Positions 56,605-64,000 of a stretch of 64,000 nt of DNA are shown piece after piece. Position numbers and translations under genes: made by a program. Each line of letters opens with the position of its first letter. Position 1 is the stretch's first letter. The DNA comes from Streptomyces agglomeratus (GTDB taxonomy: Bacteria; Actinomycetota; Actinomycetes; Streptomycetales; Streptomycetaceae), in assembly GCF_001746415.1 (NCBI RefSeq), contig NZ_MEHJ01000002.1:248001-312000 (forward strand). Reading direction: 5' to 3'. The notes beneath the pieces are model-generated. The model was not told the DNA's origin, did no database searches, and saw only the letters and a list, made by a program, of their open reading frames with translations.

Positions 56605-57441
56605 GTGACTACATCGTGCGAACCAGGACGGGGCCCGGCTCTGGAAGCGCTGGATCGGTTGGACGCGGTGCGACTAACCGAGCAGCTGCGTGCCGCCATC
56701 AGCGAGGCGCGGCAGGCGGCCGCACTACTGGCGCAGCGGGTGCGGGAAGCGCACCAGCGGAGGGCGTGGGTGTCGCTGGGGCACAGTGGGTGGGGTGAGT
56801 ACGCGCAAGCAGAGCTCGGGATTAGCCCGGCACAGGCAAACCGGTTGATCGACATCGCGGAGTCGACCGAAGGGCTGAGCAAGGCTATCGGCGCGGCCGG
56901 TCTCCTGACCGGAGTGTCGCCCTCGGGAAACACGGACACGGCTGGCATGCCGGACCTGGGACTGTCGCAGCGGGCGCTGCGCGAAGTGCACGGCCGGCTC
57001 GACGAGCTCACCACCCTCGTCACCGAACGGCTCACCACAGCCCGGCCGACCGGACAGGCCGAGTGGTCCACAGTTCGCTACATCGTGAACCAGGTCGTCG
57101 ACGAACTCCGCCGCGAACCGCTCCCCACAGCCAGCGGCACCGCCGACGACAACGGCCTGAGTGACGGCGGCACGCTGGAACGGGCACCCACCAACACCGA
57201 GCAGCAACCCATCTGCACCAACGCAATCCGGCACCTGGTCGACGAGCTGGCCACCGTCGGCGGCCGACTGGGGGAGATCGCGCTCAAACTCGCCCCGCCG
57301 TACTGGTCCGAGGAGGAGGCGCTCGACAACATCCTCACCCTGTTCGCCGACGACATCGGCAGCGACCCTGACACCGTCCTCGCCCTACGCCGCTACGCCC
57401 TCACTGGCGACCGCCGCGCCCTGGAAGGCACCTGGCTCTGA
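56605..57441 (+). CDS. Helix-rich putative DNA-associated protein
   Basis: 278 residues from GTG 56605 (AGGAG lies 13 bases upstream, a little far). The N-terminal half has AISEARQAAALLAQRVREAH, WVSLGHSGWGEYAQAELGIS then PAQANRLIDIAEST, resembling the short helix-turn-helix segment of plasmid- or phage-encoded proteins where the host element is recognised by its Trp-rich loop. The C-terminal half is helical with many Glu and Leu. It may belong with the DUF2637 gene 1 kb further on as plasmid-derived functions. The role is unknown. Confidence 0.5.
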   Translation: MTTSCEPGRGPALEALDRLDAVRLTEQLRAAISEARQAAALLAQRVREAHQRRAWVSLGHSGWGEYAQAELGISPAQANRLIDIAESTEGLSKAIGAAGLLTGVSPSGNTDTAGMPDLGLSQRALREVHGRLDELTTLVTERLTTARPTGQAEWSTVRYIVNQVVDELRREPLPTASGTADDNGLSDGGTLERAPTNTEQQPICTNAIRHLVDELATVGGRLGEIALKLAPPYWSEEEALDNILTLFADDIGSDPDTVLALRRYALTGDRRALEGTWL

Positions 57442-58177
57442 CCACGGGGCAAGAGGCCCCATGGTTCTGCTGCCGCCACGCGTCGGCTTGCCCCCATCAA
57501 TCTCGAGGCCGCGCATCAATACCGGTTCCGAGCTTCAGGCATTTCCGCCAGGAGGTGGCTGGCAGTAGCTCCGGACAACCCGAGACCTGCAAGGAAGCCC
57601 CGGACACCATGGAGGTCGACATGGGAACGCCTGAAGCGGATCCGCCGAGCAGCACCGCGATCCTGGAGTTGGCACAACTACAACCTCAGGGTCGACCCGG
57701 CTCCCGGCCCGCCTGCCAGGCCTGGCCGGGAGCGCGGCCCCGTCGCCCTTCTCTAAGGAGCTGAACCAGTGTCCGCGCCTCGATGCCAGCATGCAATCAC
57801 CCGGACACAGAGCGTGTCGGCGCCCACAGTCAGGGCTTACCTGGAGCGTCGCAGCCCCGGCCGCTGCTCCCAGCACTGCGGCGATAGGCGGTCCTCGCCG
57901 CAATGCGCCCGTGCGCCCTGCTCGACGACCGCCCACATTGTCGATCGCGCTACCTACAGCGCCGCGGTCGCGGGGTGGAAACCGCATGCAACACAGGGGA
58001 CGCCACCACGGCGGTTACGGCTGATCCACCTCTCTCGGGCAGAGGCGCCAGGCCAGGCTCGTGTACCTCAGCCGCCTGCAGAACCGATTAACCACTAGGC
58101 TGAATTACGCCAAATGCGACAACGCGGCCACCCGTTTGCCGCGCATCCCGCCCAACCAACCTGCCGTTGGACGGAGC
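57442..58177. other. No gene recognised
   Basis: 736 bp; short frames such as 57609-57764 have ATG starts but no ribosome site, motif or codon bias. Confidence 0.35.
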
Positions 58178-58459
58178 ATGACGGAGTTAAGCCCCATGGC
58201 CACCGCAAGGCCCCACCCGCTCCCCATCAGGGACACCAATCGCACGGTTGGCATGGGAGCCTGGACGCTCGCGCCGACCGACGGACATCCCGACCTGGGA
58301 ACCAGCGCACCCACGCACGACACAGAGCGGCGCATCGCCCTGCGCCCCTCCGTCACCCTCCTCGAGCACCTTCTAACCCGTCTGCAGCTCCTCGAAGCCA
58401 ACCTCGGCGCTGACGGTGAGCATGACAGTCAACTCAGCCGGCGGGCTGTTCATGGCTGA
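58178..58459 (+). CDS. Small protein upstream of the DUF2637 gene
   Basis: 93 residues from ATG 58178 with a GGACGGAGC site. It reads MTELSPMATARPHPLPIRDT, then TERRIALRPSVTLLEHLLTR with LQLLEANLGADGEH, a helical end. It overlaps the next gene by 44 bp, suggesting coupled expression. Similar small genes precede DUF2637/SpdB-like genes in Streptomyces elements, but no function is known. The N-terminal half is unordered. Confidence 0.5.
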   Translation: MTELSPMATARPHPLPIRDTNRTVGMGAWTLAPTDGHPDLGTSAPTHDTERRIALRPSVTLLEHLLTRLQLLEANLGADGEHDSQLSRRAVHG

Positions 58460-59282
58460 GTCGCGCGGCCGTCACAGCCGCGTCGATCCGCCCACGCCTG
58501 CAAGCCCTGCTGGTAGCTGGTCGCACCCGACGGACTCGCAACCCCAGGCCAGTGGCTGGGAGCGCCCTGCGACCTTGGTCGAACAGCTGGACGTGCACTG
58601 GGATCCGGCGGAAGAGCTCGCCGACCTGTTGCACGAAGCGATCGAAACCGAGGCGACCGCCAGTCGCCTACCGGTGGATGTCGCCGAATCGCCGGCCACC
58701 GAAGGCGTCGGCACTGCCATGGGGGGCCTTGCCGAGATCACCGCCGAGCTGGCTCCACTGCGCCCCTCCCCCTCTCGGCGCCGCCGCGCGCCCCGCAAGA
58801 GGAGACGGGCGATGCGAGCGCTGCGGACGACGAGCTTCTTTCTCGCCGCGCTCGCCGCTGTCATGGTTTCCATGGTCTGTGTCTTCGGCGGCATGGTCGC
58901 CTACGACCCGCTGCGCCACCTCGTCAGGCACCGCACGTCCGCAGGAGTGGTCGGGTGGTGGCCGCTACTGGTGTACGGACCGTGGATGGTCGCCTCGCTG
59001 TCGATCCTGCGCGCCGCCCTCCACCGCCGCCGCGCGGCCCACTCCTGGGCCGTCGTGCTGCTGTTCTCCACTGTGTCCATGCTCTTGTGCGTAGCTCAGG
59101 CGCCACACACGCCGGTGGACGCGGCAACCGCCGCGCTTCCCTCACTGGCCGCCCTGGTCTGCTTCCAGCAACTGGTCCGGCAAATCACCCTCACTCGGCC
59201 ACCCCGCCAGGCCAACCCCCGCCACCGCGACCGCACGTCACCCGCCCGGCGCCCTGCGGATCGCACCCGGACCGCGACCTGA
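58416..59282 (+). CDS. DUF2637 (SpdB-like) membrane protein
   Basis: 288 residues (ATG 58416; internal starts possible). The N-terminal 130 residues are hydrophilic with a basic stretch (SRRRRAPRKRRRAM). Four membrane segments follow: TSFFLAALAAVMVSMVCVFG, VVGWWPLLVYGPWMVASL, WAVVLLFSTVSMLLCVAQ and AATAALPSLAALVCFQQL. This topology with HTPVDAATAALPSL is that of DUF2637 proteins, several of which are Spd-type proteins for plasmid spread within Streptomyces mycelium. It points to element- or plasmid-derived DNA. Confidence 0.78.
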   Translation: MSMTVNSAGGLFMAESRGRHSRVDPPTPASPAGSWSHPTDSQPQASGWERPATLVEQLDVHWDPAEELADLLHEAIETEATASRLPVDVAESPATEGVGTAMGGLAEITAELAPLRPSPSRRRRAPRKRRRAMRALRTTSFFLAALAAVMVSMVCVFGGMVAYDPLRHLVRHRTSAGVVGWWPLLVYGPWMVASLSILRAALHRRRAAHSWAVVLLFSTVSMLLCVAQAPHTPVDAATAALPSLAALVCFQQLVRQITLTRPPRQANPRHRDRTSPARRPADRTRTAT

Positions 59283-59297
59283 CGAACCGGGGTTAGA

Positions 59298-59924
59298 TCA
59301 AGTGAGGTAGGCCGCTACGAGCTGTCCCCACATGCGGGGGCAACCAACGCTGGCCGCGCCAGCTGCCGCCCAGTCGTGCTGCACCTGAGCACGACGTGCG
59401 GGCCAACACCGGACGGAAGACAGAGTCGGCCCCCAACGCCTGGCGCCGCCCGCCGACAAGATCCACGACGCGGTCCCCGCGCTCCCGGCCGGACACCTTG
59501 CTCGACCTCGCCCCTCCGCCGCTACCGGTGCCAGGCACCAGAGGTGGGCGTCGAGGCGGAGGAGGCCACCGAGGGCGGCGGGCTGGTCCGAAGCGGAGCC
59601 GGTGCGAGGGAGGTAGCCATCGAGGTAGGCGGTGAGGATCTCGGCATCGGCGTGGGTGCCGAGGCGGGCCAGGGGGAAACTGTAGGCTGCCGGAGTAGCA
59701 GTCCTCGCTGGCAGGAGGAGATCACCAAGGCGCTCCCGGAAGCGGTAGCGCCGGTGGTCCGAGCCCCTGGCGGTCAGCTGCCCGAAGCCGCCAAGGGAGG
59801 GCAGTCCGTTGATGATGGCGGGGATGGCGTCGGAGCCGATGTCGATCAGTTCTGCGCGGGCGTCATACGACGGGCCGGTCGAGTCATCGAGCTGCTGGAT
59901 AAGTCTCTCGATGTACGTGATCAT
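59298..59924 (-). CDS. DUF6000/HEAT-like protein, C-terminus doubtful
   Basis: ATG 59924 (MITYIERLIQQLDDST) overlaps the CPCC gene stop by four bases (ATGA), so the two are coupled. The first 50 residues resemble a HEAT-type helix pair (IDIGSDAIPAIINGLPSLGG). Residues near 75-130 (PLARLGTHADAEILTAYLDG, YLPRTG and QPAALGGLLRLDAHL) match the DUF6000 pattern. Beyond residue 135 the sequence loses character and may follow a frameshift near 59525. The function is unknown. Confidence 0.5.
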   Translation of the reverse strand: MITYIERLIQQLDDSTGPSYDARAELIDIGSDAIPAIINGLPSLGGFGQLTARGSDHRRYRFRERLGDLLLPARTATPAAYSFPLARLGTHADAEILTAYLDGYLPRTGSASDQPAALGGLLRLDAHLWCLAPVAAEGRGRARCPAGSAGTASWILSAGGARRWGPTLSSVRCWPARRAQVQHDWAAAGAASVGCPRMWGQLVAAYLT

Positions 59925-60302
59925 GGGTGGTCCCGGCGCCAGAAGGTGGGGAGCCACCAACAGAGCACCGAGCGGTCATCGGGCCACGGGGCGCGGTCCT
60001 CGACCTCCCAGTCCTCGAAGGAGTCGCGCGTCGAGTCGATGGGGCGCCAGGCGGGGTCGATGGGCTCGTCCTCGGCCGGAGGACGGACGTACTGGCGGCC
60101 ATGCTGGTCGCAGGCACCGAAGTTCTGGTAGTTGCGCTGAGCCTCGATCAGAAAGACCTTGTTCGCTCCGCTGCCCATGGTCGGCCAGCGGAACTGGACC
60201 CCGTCGTCCTCCCAGAAGCAGACGGGGGCATATCTCGTAGGAGCCGGGCATGTCGTCGAGCACGCGGTGCCCGCAGCAGGGACAGGGGTAGGAGTCGCTC
60301 AC
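59921..60302 (-). pseudogene. CPCC-domain protein, one frameshift
   Basis: From GTG 60302 the frame reads SDSYPCPCCGHRVLDDMPGS and YEICP, the CPCC signature. An extra C in the CCCC run at about 60229-60232 shifts the frame. The other frame continues VCFWEDDGVQFRWPTMGSGA, NKVFLIEAQRNYQNFGACDQ and PPAEDEPIDPAWRPID to the stop at 59921. A three-C run would restore the full protein, so a sequence error is possible. Members bind zinc through CPCC; the role is unknown. It is coupled to the DUF6000-like gene. Confidence 0.75.
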
Positions 60303-60789
60303 CTGCGCAGTCTCGTTGCATGTCCCGCCGGTCTGCCATGGATTTCTCTGCCTAGGGACACCCGACCCACAGCCTGTCCGCGGGACACCTCTAAACGGCC
60401 GTCGGAAACCAACGCATGCCAACGCCGAAGCGCCAGGTCAGAGCCACAGATGGAGGCGACCATACCGACTTCGCCGTCCTACAGGCGGCCGAGGCCTTCC
60501 GGACAGGCGCCGGCAAGCGAAGTCGTTGGCCAGCCTCTCCGGGCCTGTTCGAGATCATGATCAGTCTCAGCGCGACATCCGGTACCGCAACCAGTCCACG
60601 CCCCACTCCGGCGACTGGCCGCTGACTCCCCCTCGCCGACGACGTCCACAACCAGCCCGATCGGAACGATCGACGTCAGCAAGCAGGGCACTCTGCAGGC
60701 CGTACCGCTCTTCAGCCGGTCCCAGTGAGCAGCAAAATGATCGATATGCGCCAGGGAAGACCGATCTCTGGCGCCAGGTAGTCAGGGCG
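60303..60789. other. No gene recognised
   Basis: About 490 bp between the CPCC pair and the toxin-antitoxin operon; no supportable frame. Confidence 0.4.
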
Positions 60790-60807
60790 GTATGCCCGGC
60801 GGCATAC
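60790..60807. promoter_or_regulatory. Palindromic operator of the toxin-antitoxin operon
   Basis: The perfect inverted repeat GTATGCC-CGGC-GGCATAC lies 7 bp before the antitoxin ATG. In type II systems the antitoxin usually binds such a site over its own promoter, so autoregulation is likely. Confidence 0.75.
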
Positions 60808-60814
60808 TCGGAGA

Positions 60815-61066
60815 ATGGCAGACACCAGCGTCAAGATCGACGACATCACCAGGGACAGGCTCAAGGCTCTGGCCGACAGTGCCGGCATGTCAATGAAGGA
60901 CTACATAGCCAAGGTGGCCGCTGAGAAGGAGCACGAAAAGCTGCTCGACACCGCCACGGCCGCGTTCCGCCGGGTCATCGGCGAGCCCGGCATCCTGGAC
61001 CGCTTCGACGCCGAGTTCGGGGGCCTCCCGTCGGCGGCCGCGCACGAGACCCAGCGGGCGGCCTGA
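60815..61066 (+). CDS. Antitoxin of a type II toxin-antitoxin pair
   Basis: 83 residues from ATG 60815. The N-terminus is a ribbon-helix-helix-like DNA-binding unit: TSVKIDDITRDRLKALADSA and GMSMKDYIAKVAAE. The rest, KLLDTATAAFRRVIGEPGIL and FDAEFGGLP, is a helical arm that should wrap the toxin. Gene size, RHH start, the palindrome directly upstream and the toxin gene four bases downstream all fit a Phd/ParD-type antitoxin. It probably represses its own promoter through the 60790-60807 site. Confidence 0.82.
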   Translation: MADTSVKIDDITRDRLKALADSAGMSMKDYIAKVAAEKEHEKLLDTATAAFRRVIGEPGILDRFDAEFGGLPSAAAHETQRAA

Positions 61067-61070
61067 ATCT

Positions 61071-61451
61071 GTGGAGCTGCTCGTCGATTACCGATGGCTG
61101 CTGGCCCGCCAGGAAGACATCCTCTGCACGGACCTCACGGTGAATGATCTGAGCGTGCTCGTCGGCATGGCCGCGCGACATCGCGTCGACCCGCCGAGGC
61201 TCGACCACAGCCCCCCGGACGCCTTCTGGCGGGCCGCCGTCTTCCTGGAGGAGTGCGTGCTGCTGCGCCCGCTCCCCGCCCGCAACGAGGCTTACGGCTA
61301 CGGCGTCGCCGTCGCCTATTTGAAGGCGTCTGGCGAAAGCGTCGACACAAAGTACGAGCTGTGGCGCGACCTGATCAACGACATTCGCATCCTGCGCCTG
61401 GACTCGTACGGCATTGCTGAGCATCTGCGATCTTTCCGGTTCCAGCACTGA
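61071..61451 (+). CDS. Doc-like toxin of the Fic superfamily
   Basis: 126 residues from GTG 61071, 4 bp after the antitoxin stop. It has Doc-type helical layout: LVDYRWLLARQEDILCTDLT, RHRVDPPRLDH, FWRAAVFLEECVLLRPLPAR then NEAYGYGVAVAYLKASGE, and a C-terminal DIRILRLDSYGIAEHLRS. The canonical Fic motif HxFxDGNxR is not present; LRPLPARNEAYG sits at its place, as in some actinobacterial members. Phosphorylation or AMPylation by this protein is therefore uncertain. Paired with the antitoxin, it is probably a stability or growth-control module. Confidence 0.7.
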   Translation: MELLVDYRWLLARQEDILCTDLTVNDLSVLVGMAARHRVDPPRLDHSPPDAFWRAAVFLEECVLLRPLPARNEAYGYGVAVAYLKASGESVDTKYELWRDLINDIRILRLDSYGIAEHLRSFRFQH

Positions 61452-61995
61452 GACGGTGACGCGGCGAGAAGTCAGCGCTGGCCAGCGCGTGACGTGCGCT
61501 CGCTTCAAGTTCCCGCTGAGACTTGGGAGCATGCTGTCGAGCAACCGCAGCCCAGTTGACCGAATTCGTATGGCGAGGTTCGCCCCGGGGACCGGCTAGT
61601 GACTTCCAGCGATTGTTGGCAGCTGCCCACTAAGCGGCCGGTCGCAGAATCCAGTTAATTGCGGTTGCCCTGATTACTTAGGGGCGTTGGCGAACCCCAA
61701 CAGTTCTAGTTGTAGCCGTTGTTTTCCCCAGGACGTGAACGGGCCGGACCCCGGGGCCGACCTGGTCCGATGCGGGGCACGGCCTCGTGCTCCTGCTCGT
61801 GGGTGGAGCCAGGGCTGGGCGGAGGTTCCGGGGTTTCGCGTCGCTGGAGGAGGACCAACGGGGCGCTCCACCTCTCCGGAGTCCACCAACCACGGGAGGG
61901 TGCGGCCGCGGGCTTCTGAAGGCCGGATCTCTGCCAGACATGACATTCGGAGCGTCGGGAGGCCGTGGACAGCGCCGAGAGATAGACAAGGCGGC
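61452..61995. other. No gene recognised
   Basis: About 540 bp, featureless frames on both strands. Confidence 0.4.
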
Positions 61996-62410
61996 GTGAC
62001 CGACAACGAGCCGGACGTCGACGCTAAGGGCGGCCCTCTGCCTGAGGTGTGCAACCTGTGCAACGTGGTGATCTCGGATGGCGCGGAGGCCTCGTGCGGG
62101 ACTCGTCCGCGATCATGCCCACGACTCGCAGTTCGACGGGCAGCGTCTGATCGTCGCGTGCTCGCCCGATCATCTGGACGAGCTGATCGAACAGGTCAAG
62201 CGCCGGCCGTTCCTGGATGACGAGCTGTGGGCCGGGAAGATCGCCCGGGTGCTGCAACAGCATCCCGGGGTCGTCAGCGCGAAGGAACTGGCCGAGAAGA
62301 CCGGGTTGAGCCAGGCCCAGGTCAGGGTCGGGGTGAAGTGGCAGAAGCTGGAGCTCAACTGTTGGCACGAGCAGTGCGGCGAAAAGGGCAGCCCACAGGA
62401 CGACAAGTAG
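61996..62410 (+). pseudogene. Unidentified small gene, one frameshift
   Basis: GTG 61996 reads TDNEPDVDAKGGPLPEVCNL then CNVVISDGAEAS, with a CxxC. At about 62090 the frame must shift by one to continue GLVRDHAHDSQFDGQRLIVA, CSPDHLDELIEQVKRRPFLD and EKTGLSQAQVRVGVKWQKLE to 62410. Together they make a coherent protein of about 137 residues with a metal-like N-terminus and a helix-turn-helix-like C-terminus (AKELAEKTGLSQAQVRV). ATG 62078 could start a shorter product of 110 residues. The family is not recognised. Confidence 0.5.
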
Positions 62411-62916
62411 TCAGGCGGCCTGGGCACGGCTCGGGGCCGACCACCAATGCGGCCGGCCCCTGGAGGTTGAGCTGAACCTTTTCTCCCCTTATAGCAAGAA
62501 TACGACCACTATCGTCCGCTTAGCAAGCCACGTGATCAGGTTCCTCGCCGGCAGGGCCTTGGGTAGACAGTGACCGTCGCACCATTCTGGAGTTTGTTGT
62601 CCGCCGAACGCGTGAGTGCAATCTCCGCCCCGGACCGCGTCATGAGGGCCCTGCCTCCTCAGGTCACTCACGCCCCGTTACCGTCTTCGTGGCCTCGCAA
62701 TGAGGCTCCCGGCCTTCGGCCCCGGTATGACTTGAGCCCCCGGTCGAGATGATCGAAAAGGTGGTGTCGCCGGTGCCGGAGGCATTGGCAGACCGCTGAT
62801 TAGAGGCACGAGCGCCGATCTCCTGAAGGGGTGAGGCAGTCTCTTCGTAACGTGGATGCCGGCACGCTGATGCCGCAGGTGAGGCCGGGGAAAACGCGAG
62901 CACGGGAGCGACGGGC
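62411..62916. other. Intergenic before the IS110 transposase
   Basis: 506 bp; probably includes the left end of the IS110 element. No terminal inverted repeat is expected for this family, so the boundary cannot be set. Confidence 0.4.
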
Positions 62917-64000
62917 GTGACGGACGAAACTGCGATCGACGTCTATCTGGGTCTGGATGTCGGCAAGGGTGAACACCATGCCACCGCCGTCAATCGCGCT
63001 GGGAAGAAGGTGTTCGACAAAGCCGCTGCCCAACAGCGAACCGCAGCTGAGGGAGCTGTTCCAGAGGCTCCGGGCCAGGCACGGAACGGTGTTGGTAGTC
63101 GTCGATCAGCCGGCTTCTATCGGAGCTCTGCCCCTGGCGGTCGCTCGGGACGCGGACTGCCTCGTCGCCTACTTGCCCGGGCTCACGATGCGACGAATCG
63201 CCGATCTCTACCCTGGTGAGGCCAAGACCGATGCCCGCGACGCGTTCATCATCGCGGACGCCGCCAGAGCGATGCCCCACACACTGCGAACGATCGATGC
63301 CACTGACGAGAAGGTCGCCGAGCTCGCGATGATCGCGGGGTTCGACGACGACCTGGCGGGCGAGGCCACCCGGATCGCCAACCGGCTCCGCGGCCTGCTC
63401 ACCCAGATCCACCCGTCGCTGGAACGGGTATTGGGGCCACGCATCCAGCATCCGGCCGTGCTCAAACTGCTGGACCAGTTCGGCTCCCCGGCACAGATCC
63501 GCAAAGCCGGAAGAGGACGGCTGGTCACCCTGATACGGCCGAAGGCGCCGCGGATGGCCGAACGGCTGGTCGAGGACACCTTCACCGCACTCGACGAACA
63601 GACCGTCGTCGTCCCGGGCACCGCCGCCGCCGCTCTGATCATCCCCAGCCTCGCCAACTCCCTCCAGTCCGTCCTGGACCAGCGCAAACTCCTCGCCAAA
63701 CGGATCGAGGAACTCCTGGAGGCCCACCCTCTTTCCCAGGTCCTGATCTCCATGCCCGGCATCGGGGTCAGGACCGCGGCCCACATTCTCATCGACGTCG
63801 GTGACGGCAGCGGCTTCGCCACCGCCGGTCACCTTGCCTCCTACGCCGGCCTGGCGCCCGTGACCCGAAGTTCAGGCTCCTCGATCCGCGGTGAGCACCC
63901 CTCCAGGCGCGGCAACAAACAGCTCAAGCGGGCCTTCTACCTCGCCGCGTTCGCCTCGCTCTCCCAACCCGAGTCACGCGCCTACTACGACCGCAAACGC
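62917..64000 (+). pseudogene. IS110-family transposase, frameshifted, continues past the window
   Basis: GTG 62917 reads TDETAIDVYLGLDVGKGEHH (DEDD first Asp) to VFDK. At about 63020, one extra A (AAAG for AAG) shifts the frame. In the corrected frame it continues KPLPNSEPQLRELFQRLRAR, VVVDQPASIGALPLAVARDA, GEAKTDARDAFIIADAARAM (catalytic DARDA) and the C-terminal LISMPGIGVRTAAHILID (Transposase_20) and RGNKQLKRAFYLAAFASLS. The reading is open to base 64000, so the 3' end lies outside. A second, different IS110 gene is at 33813-34953. Confidence 0.85.

Overview
The window has the base composition and gene content of a Streptomyces-type actinomycete. It is GC-rich, GTG starts are frequent, and it carries a complete whiE-type spore-pigment gene set, a long chaplin and several rodlins, which are aerial-hypha and spore surface proteins of this group. 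Mobile DNA and decayed genes are very abundant, and a helicase-associated-domain fragment resembles those of chromosome arms or linear plasmids. I therefore read the window as accessory or arm DNA; that placement is an inference.

Layout. 0-8 kb: a secreted I36-type protease inhibitor, a gene split by an in-frame stop, an IS5-like element carrying a coiled-coil/winged-helix passenger gene, a partly decayed Asp23/Gls24 envelope-stress cluster and a YihY-family membrane protein. 7.4-12.3 kb: gene remnants (secreted protein, helicase-associated domain, PLP decarboxylase), two unidentified proteins and a perfect 42-bp palindrome. 12.3-20.5 kb: a DUF2267 protein, then the pigment locus. Seven genes (whiE I-VII type) run on the minus strand and an FAD hydroxylase (whiE VIII type) is divergent, the same plan as S. 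coelicolor whiE. 22.7 kb: a secreted protein. 23.3-29.8 kb: insertion sequences nested inside one another. 30.1-30.9 kb: a methyltransferase.

32-40 kb holds the surface-protein loci. These are a long chaplin with a sortase motif and, at 37.6-40.0 kb, a mirror-image locus: two secreted Asn/Pro/Gln-repeat proteins transcribed divergently, each followed by a rodlin gene. Between them lie an IS5-like element disrupted by an IS110 element, and a GNAT acetyltransferase flanked by two copies of a foldback repeat. A third, start-less rodlin lies at 49.2 kb. 40.1-44.3 kb is three abutting insertion sequences. 45-64 kb holds scattered genes: DUF1963-like and DUF3105 proteins, two lamin-tail-domain secreted proteins, an acyltransferase, a TcmP-like methyltransferase, a DUF2637 (SpdB-like) membrane protein, a CPCC/DUF6000-like pair, a Doc-like toxin-antitoxin pair with a palindromic operator, and an IS110 transposase cut by the window edge.

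How parts relate. The pigment genes, chaplin, rodlins and repeat proteins are all plausibly expressed during aerial growth and sporulation, and nearly all are intact, whereas most transposases and several other genes are frameshifted. That contrast suggests real decay of dispensable genes. A few single-base shifts in C/G runs could instead be sequence errors.
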